This document shows, piece after piece, positions 27,564 through 36,498 of a DNA stretch of 64,000 bases. The notes beneath the pieces are model-generated. The model was not told the DNA's origin. It made no database searches and saw only the letters and a list, made by a program, of their open reading frames with translations. A program made the position numbers and the translations under genes. Position 1 is the stretch's first letter. The number at the start of each line of letters is the position of its first letter. The DNA lies in NCBI RefSeq assembly GCF_022836495.1, contig NZ_BQXM01000025.1:1-64000 (forward strand), in the 5' to 3' direction. The DNA is from Desulforhabdus sp. TSK. Lineage in GTDB: Bacteria > Desulfobacterota > Syntrophobacteria > Syntrophobacterales > Syntrophobacteraceae.

Positions 27564-27855
27564 TCGCCTTCCCTCCAGGAAAAGATACTCTACCGTGCGC
27601 CAGAGACGATCAATGTAGTTGAATAATGGACCATTTCAAGAAACAATCCAACCTTCAGGACAAAAAAAGTCGATTTATGGCTGTGAAGATTGCATTCTTC
27701 AGCATCCATGATTTTCAAGACGGTATTATAGTTGTATGGAAGCTGTGCTAAAATTTAAAGCAGTGGGCGCTCTGGGGCATTCAATGGAGGATCCGAGGAA
27801 AGAAAACGTGAAAGGATGACTGGAGCGTCAAGACCTAAACAGAAAGGAGAAATGG

Positions 27856-28881
27856 ATGGGAATTCCGGGAAACCTCCTCACCACCGCCATGGCGGTCATG
27901 CCCCACAGGGATGTGGACCGTGCCCTGGAGGCTGCGCTGTCTCTGGATGTTCCATTTTGGCCGCAGCTGCCTCACTACAACTACTACGAAGACATGTACG
28001 TCCAGGCTTCCGAGCACTTTCCGGGCATCGTTCTGGACATGGAGAACCGAACGCTTCGCTTTTCCATGGAGAAGTTCGCCCTGGAACTGGAGGAGACTCT
28101 GTCTCGTTTCGAAGAGCCTGAATATTTCGATATCAGCGAACAGTATTCCGTCGTCTACCACAGGTTTCTCCAGATGGACTTTTCTGACCGGCATGCCATT
28201 CGCGGTCAGCTGGAAGGGCCGGTGAGTTTTGGCTTCAACGTGTTGGACCAGGACGACCGGCCCATTCTTTTCGATGATACGGTGCGGCCTTTCATGCTGG
28301 AATTCATGGCCCGGCGTGTGAATGTGCAGTTGGCGCGGCTCAAGAAGCTCCATCCCAACGCCTTCATGTTTGTCGACGAGCCCGGGATGCAATTCATTTT
28401 CAGCGGCATGTCGGGATACAACAATGTCCTTGCCCGGCAGGACCTGGACAATTTCTTTTCCATTGTCGAGCGACCAAGGGGGATTCATCTCTGCGGAAAT
28501 CCGGACTGGGATTTCCTGCTGGGCCTGGATCTCGACGTTCTCTCCCTCGACATGTACACCAACGGAGAAATTTTTGTTTCCTACGCCGGCTCCATTCGAA
28601 AATTTCTGGATCGTGGAGGAGTTCTCATCTGGGGCATCACCCCGACAAACTTCCAGTTTTTTGAAAAAGAGGCTGTGGATTCCCTGGAAAAGAGGCTCGT
28701 GGCCCTATGGGAAGAACTGGATCGCCGGGGGATCGATCGGGACTACCTGCTGTCGCGCAGCATGCTCTCTCCGGCCACCTGCTGCCTCGTGAACCCCGAC
28801 GGCACAGCCACCGTGGAAAAGGCCTTCCAGCTGACCCGGGCGCTTTCCCAAAGACTGCGGGATCGTTTCGCTCTCGAATAG
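27856..28881 (+). CDS. MetE C-terminal-like / UROD-superfamily protein
   Basis: This 341-residue single-domain protein resembles the zinc-binding C-terminal half of cobalamin-independent methionine synthase. It has VDEPGMQF, the His-x-Cys pair in GIHLCGNPDW, DVLSLDMY, and a late Cys in SPATCCLVNPDG, which would be the third thiol/imidazole zinc ligand. It lacks the N-terminal MetE half. Such short 'core' MetE-like proteins are thought to transfer methyl groups from corrinoid or other donors to a thiol. Substrate and donor cannot be read here. AAAGGAG precedes the ATG. No partner corrinoid protein is adjacent. Confidence 0.75.
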   Translation: MGIPGNLLTTAMAVMPHRDVDRALEAALSLDVPFWPQLPHYNYYEDMYVQASEHFPGIVLDMENRTLRFSMEKFALELEETLSRFEEPEYFDISEQYSVVYHRFLQMDFSDRHAIRGQLEGPVSFGFNVLDQDDRPILFDDTVRPFMLEFMARRVNVQLARLKKLHPNAFMFVDEPGMQFIFSGMSGYNNVLARQDLDNFFSIVERPRGIHLCGNPDWDFLLGLDLDVLSLDMYTNGEIFVSYAGSIRKFLDRGGVLIWGITPTNFQFFEKEAVDSLEKRLVALWEELDRRGIDRDYLLSRSMLSPATCCLVNPDGTATVEKAFQLTRALSQRLRDRFALE

Positions 28882-29057
28882 CGTATGGGCTTACTCATGT
28901 GGAAAAGATGAAATGCTCTCTCCATTGATTTGAGTCAATTGATCTTTTGGCCTCCCGGGTTAGTCCTTATCTTAAAAGGGCGCGAGGGAGCGCCCGGGGA
29001 AATTGACCTCAGAATATGTCCCTCTCCGGCAAAAGGGGGGGCGGACAAGGAGTGGAA

Positions 29058-29375
29058 ATGAAAAAAGTCAACCTGTTCGAAGCCAACGGCTTTGATGAAA
29101 AGGGATTCAAGAGACTGCTGGTTCAGGATTCTCCCTACTTCAAGATTCTCAATTTCAACTTCAAGGCAGGGCAGGAGCTGCCCGTCCATGCCCACGACAT
29201 CGAAGGGGAGGTGAGCCTGGTCGTGCTGGAGGGGGAAGGGGAGTTTCTGGGGGAAAACGGTGCGACCATGCCCGCGAAGGCCGGTGATGTCGTGGTGAGC
29301 CAGATCAGCGAGCCCCACGGCCTGCGAGCCAAAACGGACCTGCGATTGCTGGTGACCATCGCCCCTCCCATCTGA
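29058..29375 (+). CDS. Small cupin-domain protein
   Basis: This 105-residue protein (ATG at 29058, AAGGAGTG upstream) forms a single cupin barrel. Motif 1 is around PVHAHDIEGEVSLVVLEGEG and motif 2 around AGDVVVSQISEPHGLRA. The His-x-His and Glu of motif 1 and the His of motif 2 are available to bind a metal. Small stand-alone cupins have very varied roles, and none is assigned. The frame extends upstream to 29016, but the upstream residues are low in quality and lack an RBS. Confidence 0.8.
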   Translation: MKKVNLFEANGFDEKGFKRLLVQDSPYFKILNFNFKAGQELPVHAHDIEGEVSLVVLEGEGEFLGENGATMPAKAGDVVVSQISEPHGLRAKTDLRLLVTIAPPI

Positions 29376-29478
29376 TGGATGGAACATGGGGGATGGTCGA
29401 TGTAGGGTTCTATACTCGCCAAAGAGCAAAGGCTACGTTCGTGGAACCGCAGAACATGGCAATGTTCGCGGTAGAGAG

Positions 29479-29529
29479 GTAGGGTGCATTTTACGCACCG
29501 CCTCAGCTCTTGCGTAGAACGCACCCTAC
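29479..29529. repeat. Inverted repeat with GTAGGGTGC arms
   Basis: 19-bp arms (29479-29497 and 29511-29529) pair with two mismatches. It is related in sequence to the palindrome at 6141-6212 and lies between the cupin and ferredoxin genes. Confidence 0.7.
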
Positions 29530-29666
29530 GAATTTCAGATTCCTATCTTAGACGAGTATGAGAATCGTCGTTTCGACGTGATTGGGGTTGAGGGAGCTCT
29601 GAACGGAGCGTGAAGCGTTTCGATACGGAGCCCCCCAGAGCACCAGTAGAGAAAAGGAGGTGGAAG

Positions 29667-29861
29667 ATGGCGCGCAGAGTCGTTTTAGATCAGGAATGCT
29701 GCATCGCTTGTGAAAGCTGTGTGGAGCTGTGTCCGGAGGTGTTTCAAATGGATGCGGCTTCTGAAAAGGCTCAGGTCATTTTGCCCGAGGGAGGGGATGA
29801 GGCTTGCATCGATGAAGCCATTGCTACCTGCCCCGTGGAATGCATCTCCTGGGAGGAATAG
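29667..29861 (+). CDS. Desulfovibrio-type [4Fe-4S] ferredoxin
   Basis: This 64-residue ferredoxin starts at the ATG at 29667 behind AAAAGGAGG. CIACESCVELCP near the N-terminus and ATCPVECISWEE at the C-terminus match the Desulfovibrio one-cluster ferredoxins (for example D. africanus FdI), where Cys-x2-Cys-x2-Cys plus a distal Cys-Pro hold one [4Fe-4S] cluster. The second cluster motif is not complete. It is a soluble low-potential electron carrier of anaerobic metabolism. The longer frame from 29610 is not needed. Confidence 0.9.
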   Translation: MARRVVLDQECCIACESCVELCPEVFQMDAASEKAQVILPEGGDEACIDEAIATCPVECISWEE

Positions 29862-29964
29862 CAAGGTCTAGGGACTATTGACTTAGATAAATCGATCCGT
29901 TAAGTTGTTTGCGGGTCTGGAAGCGGAGACGCTTCCGGAGAGCAGAGCATTGAAGGATGGTCGG

Positions 29965-30005
29965 GCCGCTATCCACACGAGATGTTGTGGAGATGCGGCT
30001 TTTTT
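29965..30005 (+). terminator. Intrinsic terminator after ferredoxin gene
   Basis: A two-part stem (GCCGC/GCGGC outside, TCCACA/TGTGGA inside) is followed by six T at 30000-30005. It lies between the ferredoxin and the CPA2 antiporter, so it either ends ferredoxin mRNA or attenuates entry into the antiporter gene. Confidence 0.7.
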
Positions 30006-30097
30006 CATGCAGGGGCCTGGTACGGGGGAACCGCGCGGCTCCATGGGATGAATGCTTCCGCCGAACTGTACGGGTGAGAAGGAGGAGTGTCCCCCTC

Positions 30098-32182
30098 ATG
30101 CAGATACCGCTTTTGAGTGATATCGTCATTATTTTTGCCCTGGCCGTTGGGGTCCTTTATGGCTGCCATCAACTGCGGATTCCGGCCATCGTGGGCTTCC
30201 TGCTGACGGGAGTGCTGGCCGGACCCCACGGGTTTGCCCTCATCGGGGCGGTGCATGAAGTGGAAAGCCTGGCCGAGATAGGGGTCGTGCTGCTCCTCTT
30301 CACCATCGGCCTCGAGTTTTCCATGAAGAACCTCTGGCAGCTCAAGCGATCGGTATTGCTCGGAGGCTCTTTCCAGGTGTTCGTGACTCTCCTGGCGACA
30401 TTTGCCATTGCCAGGGCCCTCGGCGAGGACACGGGCCGATCCATTTTTCTGGGGTTTCTTGTGTCCTTGAGCAGCACGGCCATTGTCCTCAAGCTTTTGC
30501 AGGAGCGAGCTGAAATGGACAGCCCGCAGGGAAAGATCAACCTGGCGGTCCTCATTTTCCAGGATGTGGTTGCGGTTCCCATGATGCTTCTCGTTCCTCT
30601 CATGAAAGGGGGAGGGGGGGATTTTTCGGGAGCCTTCATGATGCTTTTTTTCAAAGGGATTGCCATCGTTGTTCTTGCCATCGTCAGCGCCAAATGGATC
30701 GTTCCCCACGTCCTGTACCAGATTGCCAGGACGAGGAGCAGGGAGCTTTTCCTGCTCACGGTGGTGGTGATCTGCCTTTCGGTGGCCTGGCTCACTTCGA
30801 GCATCGGTTTGTCCCTTGCCCTGGGAGCGTTTCTCGCCGGCCTCATCATTTCCGAATCGGAGTACAGCTACCAGGCCCTGAGCAGCCTTCTGCCCTTCCG
30901 CGACCTTTTTACAAGCATTTTTTTCATATCTATCGGCATGTTGGTGGATTCTCGCGTGCTCATGGATAATCCGGGGGTGGTGGCCCTCATCATTGTCGGT
31001 GTCATGCTTCTGAAGGCCATCATCGCGGGAGGCGCCACGGCGCTTCTGGGATATCCGTTCCGCACCATGGTGCTTTCGGGGCTGGCCATCAGCCAGATCG
31101 GGGAGTTCTCGTTTATCCTTTCCAAAGCAGGCGTCCAGCACGGTCTGCTTTCGGGAAATGGGTATCAGATTTTTCTTTCGGTATCGGTGCTGAGTATGGC
31201 GGCCACTCCCTTCATCATAGCCAAGGGGACTCCCATCGCAGCCCTGCTCATGCGGCTGCCCATGCCCCCGAAGCTGCAGAGCGGCTTTCATTTTCACCTG
31301 GCGCCGTCCGGCCACACCTGGCTCCATCGCCTTCCTCTTTTATCGAAACTGGGGAGGGGGCGTAGCACCGGAGGAGGCGAGTCTCTCAACGGCAACGGCA
31401 AAGAGGAGGTTCCCGGGGACCATCTTCTCATCGTGGGATATGGCTTGAATGGCAGGAATGTGGCCCGCGCCGCCAGGAATGCCGGCATCCCTTACATGAT
31501 CGTCGAGATGAACCCGGTCACCGTCAAGAAAGAAAAGGCCAGGGGGGAGCCCATCTTTTACGGGGATGCGAGCCAGGAAGCAGTCCTGGAGCATGTGGGA
31601 GTGCACCATGCGAGGATCATGGTGGTTGCCATACCCGATCCCGTCGCCACTCGGATGGTGGTGGCCACGGCCCGGAACCTCAACCCCAGACTGCACATCA
31701 TCACCCGGACCCGCTTTCTGCCGGAGATGAAGCCCCTCTATGAACTGGGCGCCAACGAGGTCATTCCGGAGGAATTCGAAACCTCCGTGGAAATTTTCAC
31801 GCGGGTGCTCAGCAAATACCTCATTCCGAGGGATGAAATCGAAGCCTTTGCCGCCAAAGTGAGAAGCGACGGATATGGAATGCTCCGGAGCCTGTCGGAG
31901 GAAGCCACGGCCTTTTGCAGTCCATCCCTTTGCGATTACAGGCTGTACCTGCCGGATGCCGAAATTTGCTCCCTGCGGGTCAAGGAAGGCTCAGCCGTAG
32001 CGGGAAAATCCCTGGCGGACGTGGGTTTGAGGAAGCAGTACGGTGTGACGATGCTTTCCCTGCGTCGGGATGCCGAAACCATCACCAACCCGGGGGCGGA
32101 AACGATTTTCGCCCCCGGGGACATTTCCGTCCTCGTGGGGTCGCCGGAAAAGCTTGCGGAAGTGAAGCACCTGTTTGAGTGA
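30098..32182 (+). CDS. CPA2-family cation:proton antiporter (KefB/C-like) with TrkA-N and TrkA-C domains
   Basis: This 694-residue protein starts at the ATG at 30098 behind GGAGGAG. The membrane domain has about 12 segments, beginning LLSDIVIIFALAVGVLYG and including LSSTAIVLKLL and LALGAFLAGLIISES. A cytoplasmic Rossmann TrkA-N domain follows (LIVGYGLNGRNVARAARNAG, about residues 445-560), then a TrkA-C domain (LRVKEGSAVAGKSLADVGLR). It exchanges K+ or Na+ for protons under control of NAD(H) or another ligand bound to TrkA-N. The open frame upstream to 29957 crosses a terminator hairpin and is non-coding. The leader (30006-30097) is discussed in the findings. Confidence 0.92.
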   Translation: MQIPLLSDIVIIFALAVGVLYGCHQLRIPAIVGFLLTGVLAGPHGFALIGAVHEVESLAEIGVVLLLFTIGLEFSMKNLWQLKRSVLLGGSFQVFVTLLATFAIARALGEDTGRSIFLGFLVSLSSTAIVLKLLQERAEMDSPQGKINLAVLIFQDVVAVPMMLLVPLMKGGGGDFSGAFMMLFFKGIAIVVLAIVSAKWIVPHVLYQIARTRSRELFLLTVVVICLSVAWLTSSIGLSLALGAFLAGLIISESEYSYQALSSLLPFRDLFTSIFFISIGMLVDSRVLMDNPGVVALIIVGVMLLKAIIAGGATALLGYPFRTMVLSGLAISQIGEFSFILSKAGVQHGLLSGNGYQIFLSVSVLSMAATPFIIAKGTPIAALLMRLPMPPKLQSGFHFHLAPSGHTWLHRLPLLSKLGRGRSTGGGESLNGNGKEEVPGDHLLIVGYGLNGRNVARAARNAGIPYMIVEMNPVTVKKEKARGEPIFYGDASQEAVLEHVGVHHARIMVVAIPDPVATRMVVATARNLNPRLHIITRTRFLPEMKPLYELGANEVIPEEFETSVEIFTRVLSKYLIPRDEIEAFAAKVRSDGYGMLRSLSEEATAFCSPSLCDYRLYLPDAEICSLRVKEGSAVAGKSLADVGLRKQYGVTMLSLRRDAETITNPGAETIFAPGDISVLVGSPEKLAEVKHLFE

Positions 32183-32204
32183 CGGGCCTTTCCCGCCGAA
32201 GGCA

Positions 32205-33161
32205 TCAGATGACGACGAAGGGATGGCTCCAGTGATGCGTGCGCCCGGGATGAATGGCTCCTCCGCGCGTGACCGCCCGTCGTTTTTTCTGCTGGAGGCG
32301 AATAGAAAGCAGGTGCGTTTCCACAACCTTGCGCCCTGCCTCCATACAGGGCTCCAGAGCCGCGAAATTGGCCCAGTGCATTTTTCCCACCTTCGGGACC
32401 AGGATTAGATCGGCGGCACTCTTACGGTGGTTGTTGAGAAAGATGCGGGTGATTTCGTGGGCTCGGAGAAGAGTCTCCAGAGCCGAGGTGGGAAGGGGGC
32501 CCAGATCGTTCAAATCCAGGGCCGCGTCCACGGCGATGACACAATGGGCGCCCAGGCTGATGGCCGGGGCGACGGGGACATTGTCCACCCAGCCGCCGTC
32601 TACGAGGGTGCGTCCCTCGTGGCGCACCGGGGGAAGGATGCCGGGAATGGCCGAACTGGCTGAAACCGCCTTCAGAAGGGACCCCCGGGTCAGGACGACT
32701 TCTTCCCCCGAAGCCAGATCCATGGCGACGGTGGCGAACGGCAGCGAGAGACTCTCCATGGGATACTCAGGGATGAGGTCACTCATGATTTTGAGGTAGT
32801 CTTCTTCCGAAACCATGGTGGGTTGAATGACCGACTGGGTGCAGTAGATGCCGCTTTTGAACAGCCAGACAAAGCGGTTGATGAAGCTGTCCGAGGCGAG
32901 GCGAAATTCGTCCTTGTTGGCGGCGGAGACGGCCCGCAAAAAAAGGTCGCTCCCCACCAGCTGCCGCATGCGGTCCAACACCGCACCGACATTTCCATAA
33001 AAGGCGTACAATGCGCCGATAATGGCTCCCATACTGGTTCCCACGATGAGATCCACCTGGAGATTGTTCTTTTCGAGCTCCTGCAAGACCCCCAGGTGAG
33101 CCAGAGCGCGCGCCGACCCTCCACTCAGCACCAGAGCGGTCTTGAAATGCGGTTGTATCAT
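32205..33161 (-). CDS. Patatin-like phospholipase
   Basis: This 318-residue protein has the patatin features in order: the oxyanion segment LSGGSARALAHLG, the nucleophile elbow GTSMGAIIGAL, and the catalytic Asp in VDGGWVDNVPV. These form the Ser-Asp dyad of RssA/YlbK-type lipid acyl hydrolases. The ATG at 33161 sits about 9 bases behind GGGAGG; the TTG at 33179 would consume that ribosome-binding site and is rejected. No signal peptide is seen. It converges on the antiporter gene with a 22-bp gap. Confidence 0.9.
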   Translation of the reverse strand: MIQPHFKTALVLSGGSARALAHLGVLQELEKNNLQVDLIVGTSMGAIIGALYAFYGNVGAVLDRMRQLVGSDLFLRAVSAANKDEFRLASDSFINRFVWLFKSGIYCTQSVIQPTMVSEEDYLKIMSDLIPEYPMESLSLPFATVAMDLASGEEVVLTRGSLLKAVSASSAIPGILPPVRHEGRTLVDGGWVDNVPVAPAISLGAHCVIAVDAALDLNDLGPLPTSALETLLRAHEITRIFLNNHRKSAADLILVPKVGKMHWANFAALEPCMEAGRKVVETHLLSIRLQQKKRRAVTRGGAIHPGRTHHWSHPFVVI

Positions 33162-33377
33162 GGTGTCTGGTCCTCCCAAAAAACGCCGGCAGGTGATTGA
33201 AAAGGATAGGGATAGTGTTTCATCATTCTTGCGACAGTCCGGGAGAGACGGATGCCTTCAGCGCAAAAGCCGGTTTCATGCATGCCGGAGTCCTATTCTA
33301 TCCAATCCTTCCGGGATTTAGCAATTTGATTTTCCCTCCCGACGGGAGGGCTGACCTTTGGAATCAGGAGGAAAGAT

Positions 33378-34019
33378 ATGCCGGAGATGCCTGTAAAGAT
33401 CCCCTCGGGAAGCATCGATCTGGAGGCACGTTATGAAATTGGGAACGGAACGGGGGCTGCCCTCATCTGCCATCCGCACCCTCTCTATGGGGGAAGCATG
33501 GAGAACAATGTCGTTCTAACCCTTCAGGGGGCTTTATCTCTCTGGGGCTGGGGGACTCTGCGCTTCAATTTTCGCGGCGTCGGAGGGATTGGGGGGCGCC
33601 ATGGGAACGGGCATGGCGAAGTGGAGGATCTCCTGGCCGCTGTCGCCTTTCTCCGAGGGAAGGGCCATGAGACCCTTCATGTGGCAGGGTATTCGTATGG
33701 GGCCTGGATTGTGCTCAAAGCGGTCCTCGAGGGGCTCCATGCGGCATCCCTGCTCCTGGTTTCTCCCCCCCTGGATTTCATGGATTTTTCAGGGCTTCAA
33801 CTGCCGTCCACTCCCTGCCTCATCACCCTGGGAGAGCAGGACGACTATTGCCGACAGGAATCCCTCCAGGAGTGGCTGGAAAAGCAGCCGGACACGGCGG
33901 GGATGAGAGATGTGGCGGTCTTCCCGGGGGGCGACCACTTCTACTGGGGAGTGGAACGCGATTTGTCGCTCAAGGTCGGAGCTTTCTTATCGGGACGTTT
34001 TCGGCGGAATGTCGGTTGA
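33378..34019 (+). CDS. Alpha/beta hydrolase (COG2945-like)
   Basis: This 213-residue protein has the early motif ICHPHPLYGGSM, LRFNFRGVGGI and the nucleophile elbow GYSYGAW. The acid lies in LGEQDDY and the His in GGDHFYWG. This small cytoplasmic serine hydrolase family is widespread and poorly characterised. The gene is divergent from the patatin gene, and a CCCTCCC-GAC-GGGAGGG hairpin (33334-33350) lies just upstream of its RBS (CAGGAGGAAAG). Its last 50 bp overlap the antiparallel gene 33970-34806. Confidence 0.85.
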   Translation: MPEMPVKIPSGSIDLEARYEIGNGTGAALICHPHPLYGGSMENNVVLTLQGALSLWGWGTLRFNFRGVGGIGGRHGNGHGEVEDLLAAVAFLRGKGHETLHVAGYSYGAWIVLKAVLEGLHAASLLLVSPPLDFMDFSGLQLPSTPCLITLGEQDDYCRQESLQEWLEKQPDTAGMRDVAVFPGGDHFYWGVERDLSLKVGAFLSGRFRRNVG

Positions 34020-34806
34020 AAAAATCAAGGGCCAGAGTATTGAGCGTGTCGCGGCATTCCACATGAAGGGCATGACCGGCTCCCGGGATCACCACGTGCT
34101 CGGCGTGGGGAATGCGCTCGGCCAGGATACGGGAATTTTCGGGCGGGACGAGGATGTCCATGCTGCCGGTGATAATGAGGGTCGGGGTGGAAATGGCGTC
34201 GAGCCGACCGCAGCAATCGAAATCCCTGATGGCTTTCAGCTGGGCTTCGAAAGCTTCCGCCGACTGATGCGGGGCCTGCAGGAGGGCCTGTACATACGAT
34301 TCCACGTCCTCCCGTCTGGATTGAAGACCGGCCTCGCTGAAGAAGAGGGGGAGGTTCTTGCGTATGACTCCCTCCTGAGTGAGGCCCGCATTATTCATGA
34401 GGGTCTGGACGACCCGGGGTGAGGGGGAGACGTGGAGCGAACCCCCGCAGTGGGTACAGCCGAGGACAAGGGCCCGCACGCGGTGGGGGGCCGTGAGGGT
34501 CAGTTCCTGGGCGATCATACCGCCCATGGAAAGGCCTAGGACAAAAGCCTGCTCCACCTGCAAATGATCGAGGAGCCCCAGGGCATCCCGTGCAAATTCA
34601 TGGATGGCGTAGGGCGGAGGAGGAATGTCCGATCGGCCTGCTCCTCGGTTGTCGAAAGCGATGGTCTGGTAATGTGCCTGAAAAAAAGGATTCTGACCGA
34701 ACCACGACCAGACGCCTCCCCCCAGGCCGCTCAGGAGCAGGAGCGGCGTTCCCTGACCCTGGACTTGATAGTAAAGGGAGATGCCGCCCGAAGTGCAATA
34801 GGGCAT
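33970..34806 (-). CDS. Alpha/beta-fold hydrolase
   Basis: This 278-residue hydrolase has LLLLSGLGGGVWSW near the start, DNRGAGRSD and the nucleophile elbow GLSMGGMIAQ. The acid is near ITGSMDILVPP and the His is in PGAGHALHVE. These features match the epoxide hydrolase/haloperoxidase/BioH-like branch. The substrate is not evident. The ATG at 34806 follows GAAAGGA and begins at the conserved GGISLYYQVQG; the frame upstream to 34833 adds nothing conserved. It is convergent with, and overlaps by 50 bp, the other hydrolase gene. Confidence 0.87.
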   Translation of the reverse strand: MPYCTSGGISLYYQVQGQGTPLLLLSGLGGGVWSWFGQNPFFQAHYQTIAFDNRGAGRSDIPPPPYAIHEFARDALGLLDHLQVEQAFVLGLSMGGMIAQELTLTAPHRVRALVLGCTHCGGSLHVSPSPRVVQTLMNNAGLTQEGVIRKNLPLFFSEAGLQSRREDVESYVQALLQAPHQSAEAFEAQLKAIRDFDCCGRLDAISTPTLIITGSMDILVPPENSRILAERIPHAEHVVIPGAGHALHVECRDTLNTLALDFFNRHSAENVPIRKLRP

Positions 34807-35065
34807 TCCGTTTTCCTTTCGCAGTGTCAACAAGGCATCATCCTAGAGAAATCCGCGGAAGGGGTCAATACGGAAGGCGGGGAAGATGCGGAGGGCTGTT
34901 TGCGGATTTTCGGAGCAACTTTAGTGTTCGTCTTGGAAGATTTTTGTGCTAAAAGGAAGCGTTTTATTGTTCTTTGTGGTGGGAACTGCACGCTTACGTG
35001 AATTCACTCATTCAATACCTTGTAACGCTGTGTGAATGCATTTTCCTCGACTCAAGGGAGGTAAC

Positions 35066-35455
35066 ATGAAAGATCGTTTTGAGCTGCAGGGTAATTTGTT
35101 GGTTCTGGATCATGAAACTGGCCTGATCTGGCAGCGCGGAGCATCCAAGGATCGGATGGTCTGGGGAGACGGCCATGCGTACATCGAAAAGCTCAACAAG
35201 GATCAATTTGCCGGATATGGTGATTGGCGTTTCCCCACAAAGGACGAATTGGATACGCTCATTTTGCCCGAAGAAAACCGTCTTTCGGGGCTGTACACCA
35301 GCCATCTCTTCGAAAACCAAAGAAACTGCTGGTCTTCGACCGAAGCAGGTCACCATCGTGCCTGTTACGCCGATTTCTACTACGGCGACATCTACATCAT
35401 TGAAGACAATTATGCCAATTACTTCGTACGGGCCGTCCGCGGGCAGCGAAACTGA
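35066..35455 (+). CDS. DUF1566 (Lcl C-terminal) domain protein
   Basis: This 129-residue protein matches the DUF1566/Lcl C-terminal pattern: LVLDHETGLIWQR at the start, a central GYGDWRFPTKDELDTLI, CWSSTEA, and a final YFVRAVRGQ. In other proteins this domain is attached to surface collagen-binding or lectin-like repeats; here it is alone and has no signal peptide. GGGAGG lies close before the ATG. The function is unknown. Confidence 0.8.
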   Translation: MKDRFELQGNLLVLDHETGLIWQRGASKDRMVWGDGHAYIEKLNKDQFAGYGDWRFPTKDELDTLILPEENRLSGLYTSHLFENQRNCWSSTEAGHHRACYADFYYGDIYIIEDNYANYFVRAVRGQRN

Positions 35456-35497
35456 GGCATGGATGAGATGCGACGCATTGGGATTTGAGGGAAGAAG

Positions 35498-36010
35498 TTG
35501 AACCACGCAACGCCCTTGCAGGTGGTGCTCTATCAACCGGAGATTCCTCAGAATACCGGTAATGTAGCAAGGACCTGCGCCGCGACTCACACGCCCTTGC
35601 ATCTGGTGGAGCCCCTCGGGTTCCATTTGACGGACCGCTATCTCAAACGGGCTGGTCTGGATTATTGGCCTTATGTCGATTTGAAGGTGCATCCCGGTCT
35701 GGAATCATTGCGTGAACAACTCGCCTCCCATCGATGGATTTATTTCTCTGCTCATGCGCCTCGCCCTTACTATGCGTTTCAATTTTTACCCGGGGACTGT
35801 CTCATTTTCGGCGCCGAAACGAAGGGCCTGCCGCGTGACCTGTTGGAATCGGACCCTGAGCACGTCTTGAAGATCCCCCTGGATCGAACACGGGTGCGGA
35901 GTCTGAATCTGGCAACCACGGTGGGAGTCGCTTTGTTCGAAGCGCTGCGTCAATTGAATTTCCAAAAGGAGCATTCTGTTTCTGTGAGTCAGCTTCGGGC
36001 TTCAGGATGA
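35498..36010 (+). CDS. trmL: tRNA (cytidine(34)-2'-O)-methyltransferase
   Basis: This 170-residue SPOUT methyltransferase has VVLYQPEIPQNTGNVARTCAA at the N-terminus (the TrmL/YibK signature), then LIFGAETKGLPRDLL and the knot segment RSLNLATTVGVALFEALRQL. It methylates the wobble ribose of tRNA-Leu species in the cytoplasm. It starts at a TTG (35498) behind GAGGGAAG; no ATG lies nearby in frame. Confidence 0.93.
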   Translation: MNHATPLQVVLYQPEIPQNTGNVARTCAATHTPLHLVEPLGFHLTDRYLKRAGLDYWPYVDLKVHPGLESLREQLASHRWIYFSAHAPRPYYAFQFLPGDCLIFGAETKGLPRDLLESDPEHVLKIPLDRTRVRSLNLATTVGVALFEALRQLNFQKEHSVSVSQLRASG

Positions 36011-36081
36011 CCTGGCGGCCCGAAGGAGCATGTTGAGGGAGGTTCCAAAGGCATTTACCTTTAAGACTCAGGGAAAGCCAC

Positions 36082-36498
36082 ATGCACAACGAGGAAATCG
36101 AAGTTGTTCGCACGAAGGTTCTTGAACTCTGTCCGGAAATCAAGCTGTTGGGCATTCATCCCGTAATACTGGGCAAGGGGCATCGGTATTGAGTGATTTT
36201 TTTTGAGAGCGGGGACCGCTCCAAAAAGAAGGCTCCGTTGAGCTCTTTCAAGATCACTCGAAAGGATTACGAAGAAAGTTTCGATTCGCCCCTGCCGACT
36301 TGGCAACCGGCACTCCATCGGGCGCTGAAGGAAGCCAAAAAGAAAATCAAATGCGTCCCTGTGACGAAGTTGCGTTCAGACACGGAATACAAATGTAAAT
36401 TTGGAGCGGAAGAAAGTGGCGGAAATCGAGTGGAAAGGCGTTATATGGAGAGCCGCATATGGCAGTCTTTCCGTCAAAGAGTTGCTGACCATCCTTAA
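36082..36498 (+). pseudogene. Hypothetical reading frame interrupted by a stop codon
   Basis: An ATG at 36082 opens 36 codons (MHNEEIEVVRTK...GKGHRY) that end at a TGA (36190). The same frame then continues without a stop as VIFFESGDRSKKKAP...KEAKKKIK up to 36498. The two halves together have protein-like composition but match no family that can be named. It may be a broken small gene or chance frame; the end overlaps the next gene in another frame. An RBS-like AGGGAA is present. This call is uncertain. Confidence 0.3.

Noticed and set aside
29957-30097. 47-residue N-terminal extension of the CPA2 antiporter
   Set aside because: It runs through a hairpin-plus-T6 terminator and is not membrane-like; the ATG at 30098 has a proper RBS.
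36190-36192. TGA read as selenocysteine in the frame 36082-36498
   Set aside because: No conserved Cys/Sec context, no recognisable SECIS-like hairpin just downstream, and no known family.
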